Source: Methylomagnum ishizawai (GTDB lineage Bacteria > Pseudomonadota > Gammaproteobacteria > Methylococcales > Methylococcaceae). Taken from it: a stretch of DNA of 64,000 bases. Positions 62,331 to 64,000 of this stretch are shown here, one piece after another. The position numbers and the translations under genes were made by a program. Every line of letters starts with the position of its first letter. The first letter of the stretch is position 1. The stretch covers positions 2,467,501-2,531,500 of the forward strand of contig NZ_FXAM01000001.1 in assembly GCF_900155475.1 (NCBI RefSeq), in the 5' to 3' direction. The notes under the pieces are model-generated. The model did no database searches. It saw nothing but the letters and a program-made list of their open reading frames with translations, and was not told where the DNA came from.

Positions 62331-63083
62331 TCAAGACCGGGTCAAGGCATTGCGCCGGTCCGGGAACGGCAATTTCCCCGGCAATATCCACATCTCGTAC
62401 ATCGACACCACCCACATGAACACGAAGGCCATCGCCATGCCGCCGCCGCCCAGGATCACCAGCAGGGCGAAGTTCGGATTGAGCTTGGTCAGCCACCACG
62501 AGGTAATATCCAGCAACAGGAACACATAGGGCATGACGATGGCCGCGCCCTTGAGCTTGCCCGGCACCCCCGAGGCCAGGGCGAAGATCAATCCCACGAA
62601 CATGAAGATGAAGGCGATCCCGAACAAATGGATGTGCGATACCCGCGCCAGCGAAGCGAAGGTCGCGCCCTGGTCGGATTGGGCGCGTTGGTGGATATGC
62701 TCGAACTGGGTGAAATCGGGCAGCCCTGCCGCCTCCGAGTTATGGCACATGATGCAGCGCAATTCGATGATGGGCTTGATCTCCTTGTCATAGACCTTGG
62801 CGTCGCCGCCGTCGCGCACCCATTGGATGATCTTGAAACGCTCGCTGTCGGGGGCGTTGTTCTTCATGGAGCCGTTCAGCTTGCTCTCCAACACCGAGCC
62901 CGAGCGGTTGCCGTAATAGCTATAGACGATGTCCTCGATGGACAGGCCGAACTTGCCATCGGCCATCCCATGCGTGAATAGCACTTGCATGACGGCCACC
63001 CCATAGCCGATTGCGATGACTACCAAATACCCGGAAAATAGCATTTTGATCGAGAATCCCAGATTGCTAAGGTTCAATGGCAT
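62331..63083 (-). CDS. Membrane protein with a single haem-c motif, unknown function
   Basis: 250 residues with a GGAG site upstream. One N-terminal membrane segment (about 12-36) and three C-terminal ones (about 150-172, 178-198, 203-226) flank a roughly 110-residue loop. In it ELRCIMCHNSE carries the haem-binding CxxCH (Cys110, Cys113, His114), preceded by GGDAKVYDKEIKPIIE. The layout of CxxCH after a KPII-like stretch resembles mono-haem domains of electron-transfer proteins. The loop must face the periplasm for haem attachment. No redox partner is adjacent. The family is unrecognised; the electron-transfer role is inferred. Confidence 0.75.
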   Translation of the reverse strand: MPLNLSNLGFSIKMLFSGYLVVIAIGYGVAVMQVLFTHGMADGKFGLSIEDIVYSYYGNRSGSVLESKLNGSMKNNAPDSERFKIIQWVRDGGDAKVYDKEIKPIIELRCIMCHNSEAAGLPDFTQFEHIHQRAQSDQGATFASLARVSHIHLFGIAFIFMFVGLIFALASGVPGKLKGAAIVMPYVFLLLDITSWWLTKLNPNFALLVILGGGGMAMAFVFMWVVSMYEMWILPGKLPFPDRRNALTRS

Positions 63084-63216
63084 CGATTCGGCTCCATGGC
63101 TGGCGTGCCCCGCGTCGCCGTCCGGCAGATTCCGGGCGGTTCCTAAGGCGTTGAGGGAAGGGCGGTTTTATAGCACAGCGCCCTTCCCAGACGCTGACCC
63201 CGGTAGAAAAAACTTC

Positions 63217-64000
<784 letters not shown>

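Overview
The window is GC-rich DNA that is almost fully coding. The gene families point to a gammaproteobacterium: PepN, RdgC, the iron-trafficking protein YggX, DUF2956, the fimT-pilVWX-pilY1 minor-pilin order, and an HME-type CzcCBA pump. Several copper proteins, a formate-tetrahydrofolate ligase and a protein resembling PmoD/AmoD accessory proteins would fit a methanotroph of the Methylococcales. That placement is inference, because no methane monooxygenase or methanol dehydrogenase gene lies in the window. No rRNA, tRNA, CRISPR array, phage or insertion sequence was seen. Many long antisense open frames exist, but they are high-GC shadows.

Layout. 1-5.2 kb: a cut-off D-Ala-D-Ala dipeptidase lipoprotein and a HerA/FtsK-type ATPase on the minus strand, then pepN. 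5.2-7.6 kb: two small membrane proteins and an ammonium transporter gene with a sigma-54-type promoter. 7.7-11.1 kb: a three-gene operon of exported proteins, each with a C-terminal membrane anchor (a PmoD/AmoD-like protein, a multicopper oxidase and a blue-copper protein). 11.3-14.1 kb: glutaredoxin, a DUF2892 gene with a possible operator, DUF502, a PEP mutase/isocitrate lyase-family enzyme and a small exported protein. 14.4-22.4 kb: a type IV pilus minor-pilin/PilY1 operon behind a CRP/Vfr-like site. 22.5-28.9 kb: an FKBP lipoprotein, a small lipoprotein, an HMA-like protein, an FHA-EAL protein and a large autotransporter.

28.9-35.6 kb: an overlapping minus-strand operon encoding a histidine kinase, a double receiver and a REC-GAF-PAS-GGDEF-EAL protein. 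35.8-43.4 kb: rdgC, an L,D-transpeptidase, yggX, mutY, a CueO-like copper oxidase, lipocalin and DUF2956. 43.5-49.1 kb: a PAS-GGDEF-EAL protein, a degenerate GGDEF protein with a near-consensus promoter, a 71-aa orphan and a REC-HD-GYP protein. 49.2-54.9 kb: czcCBA. 55.2-64 kb: a secreted DUF11/CARDB-like protein, fhs, wecB and its coupled membrane-protein gene, an Nramp-like transporter lacking the usual metal motifs, HU, a membrane protein with one haem-c motif, a Nudix hydrolase and the start of mnmA.

Two themes stand out. One is periplasmic copper handling: the anchored-protein operon, the CueO-like oxidase and possibly the HMA-like protein, with czcCBA adding metal efflux. The other is surface attachment under second-messenger control: pili, PilY1 and an autotransporter interleaved with five proteins carrying cyclic-di-GMP-type domains. 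The strongest candidate for an under-described system is the anchored copper operon at 7.8-11.1 kb.
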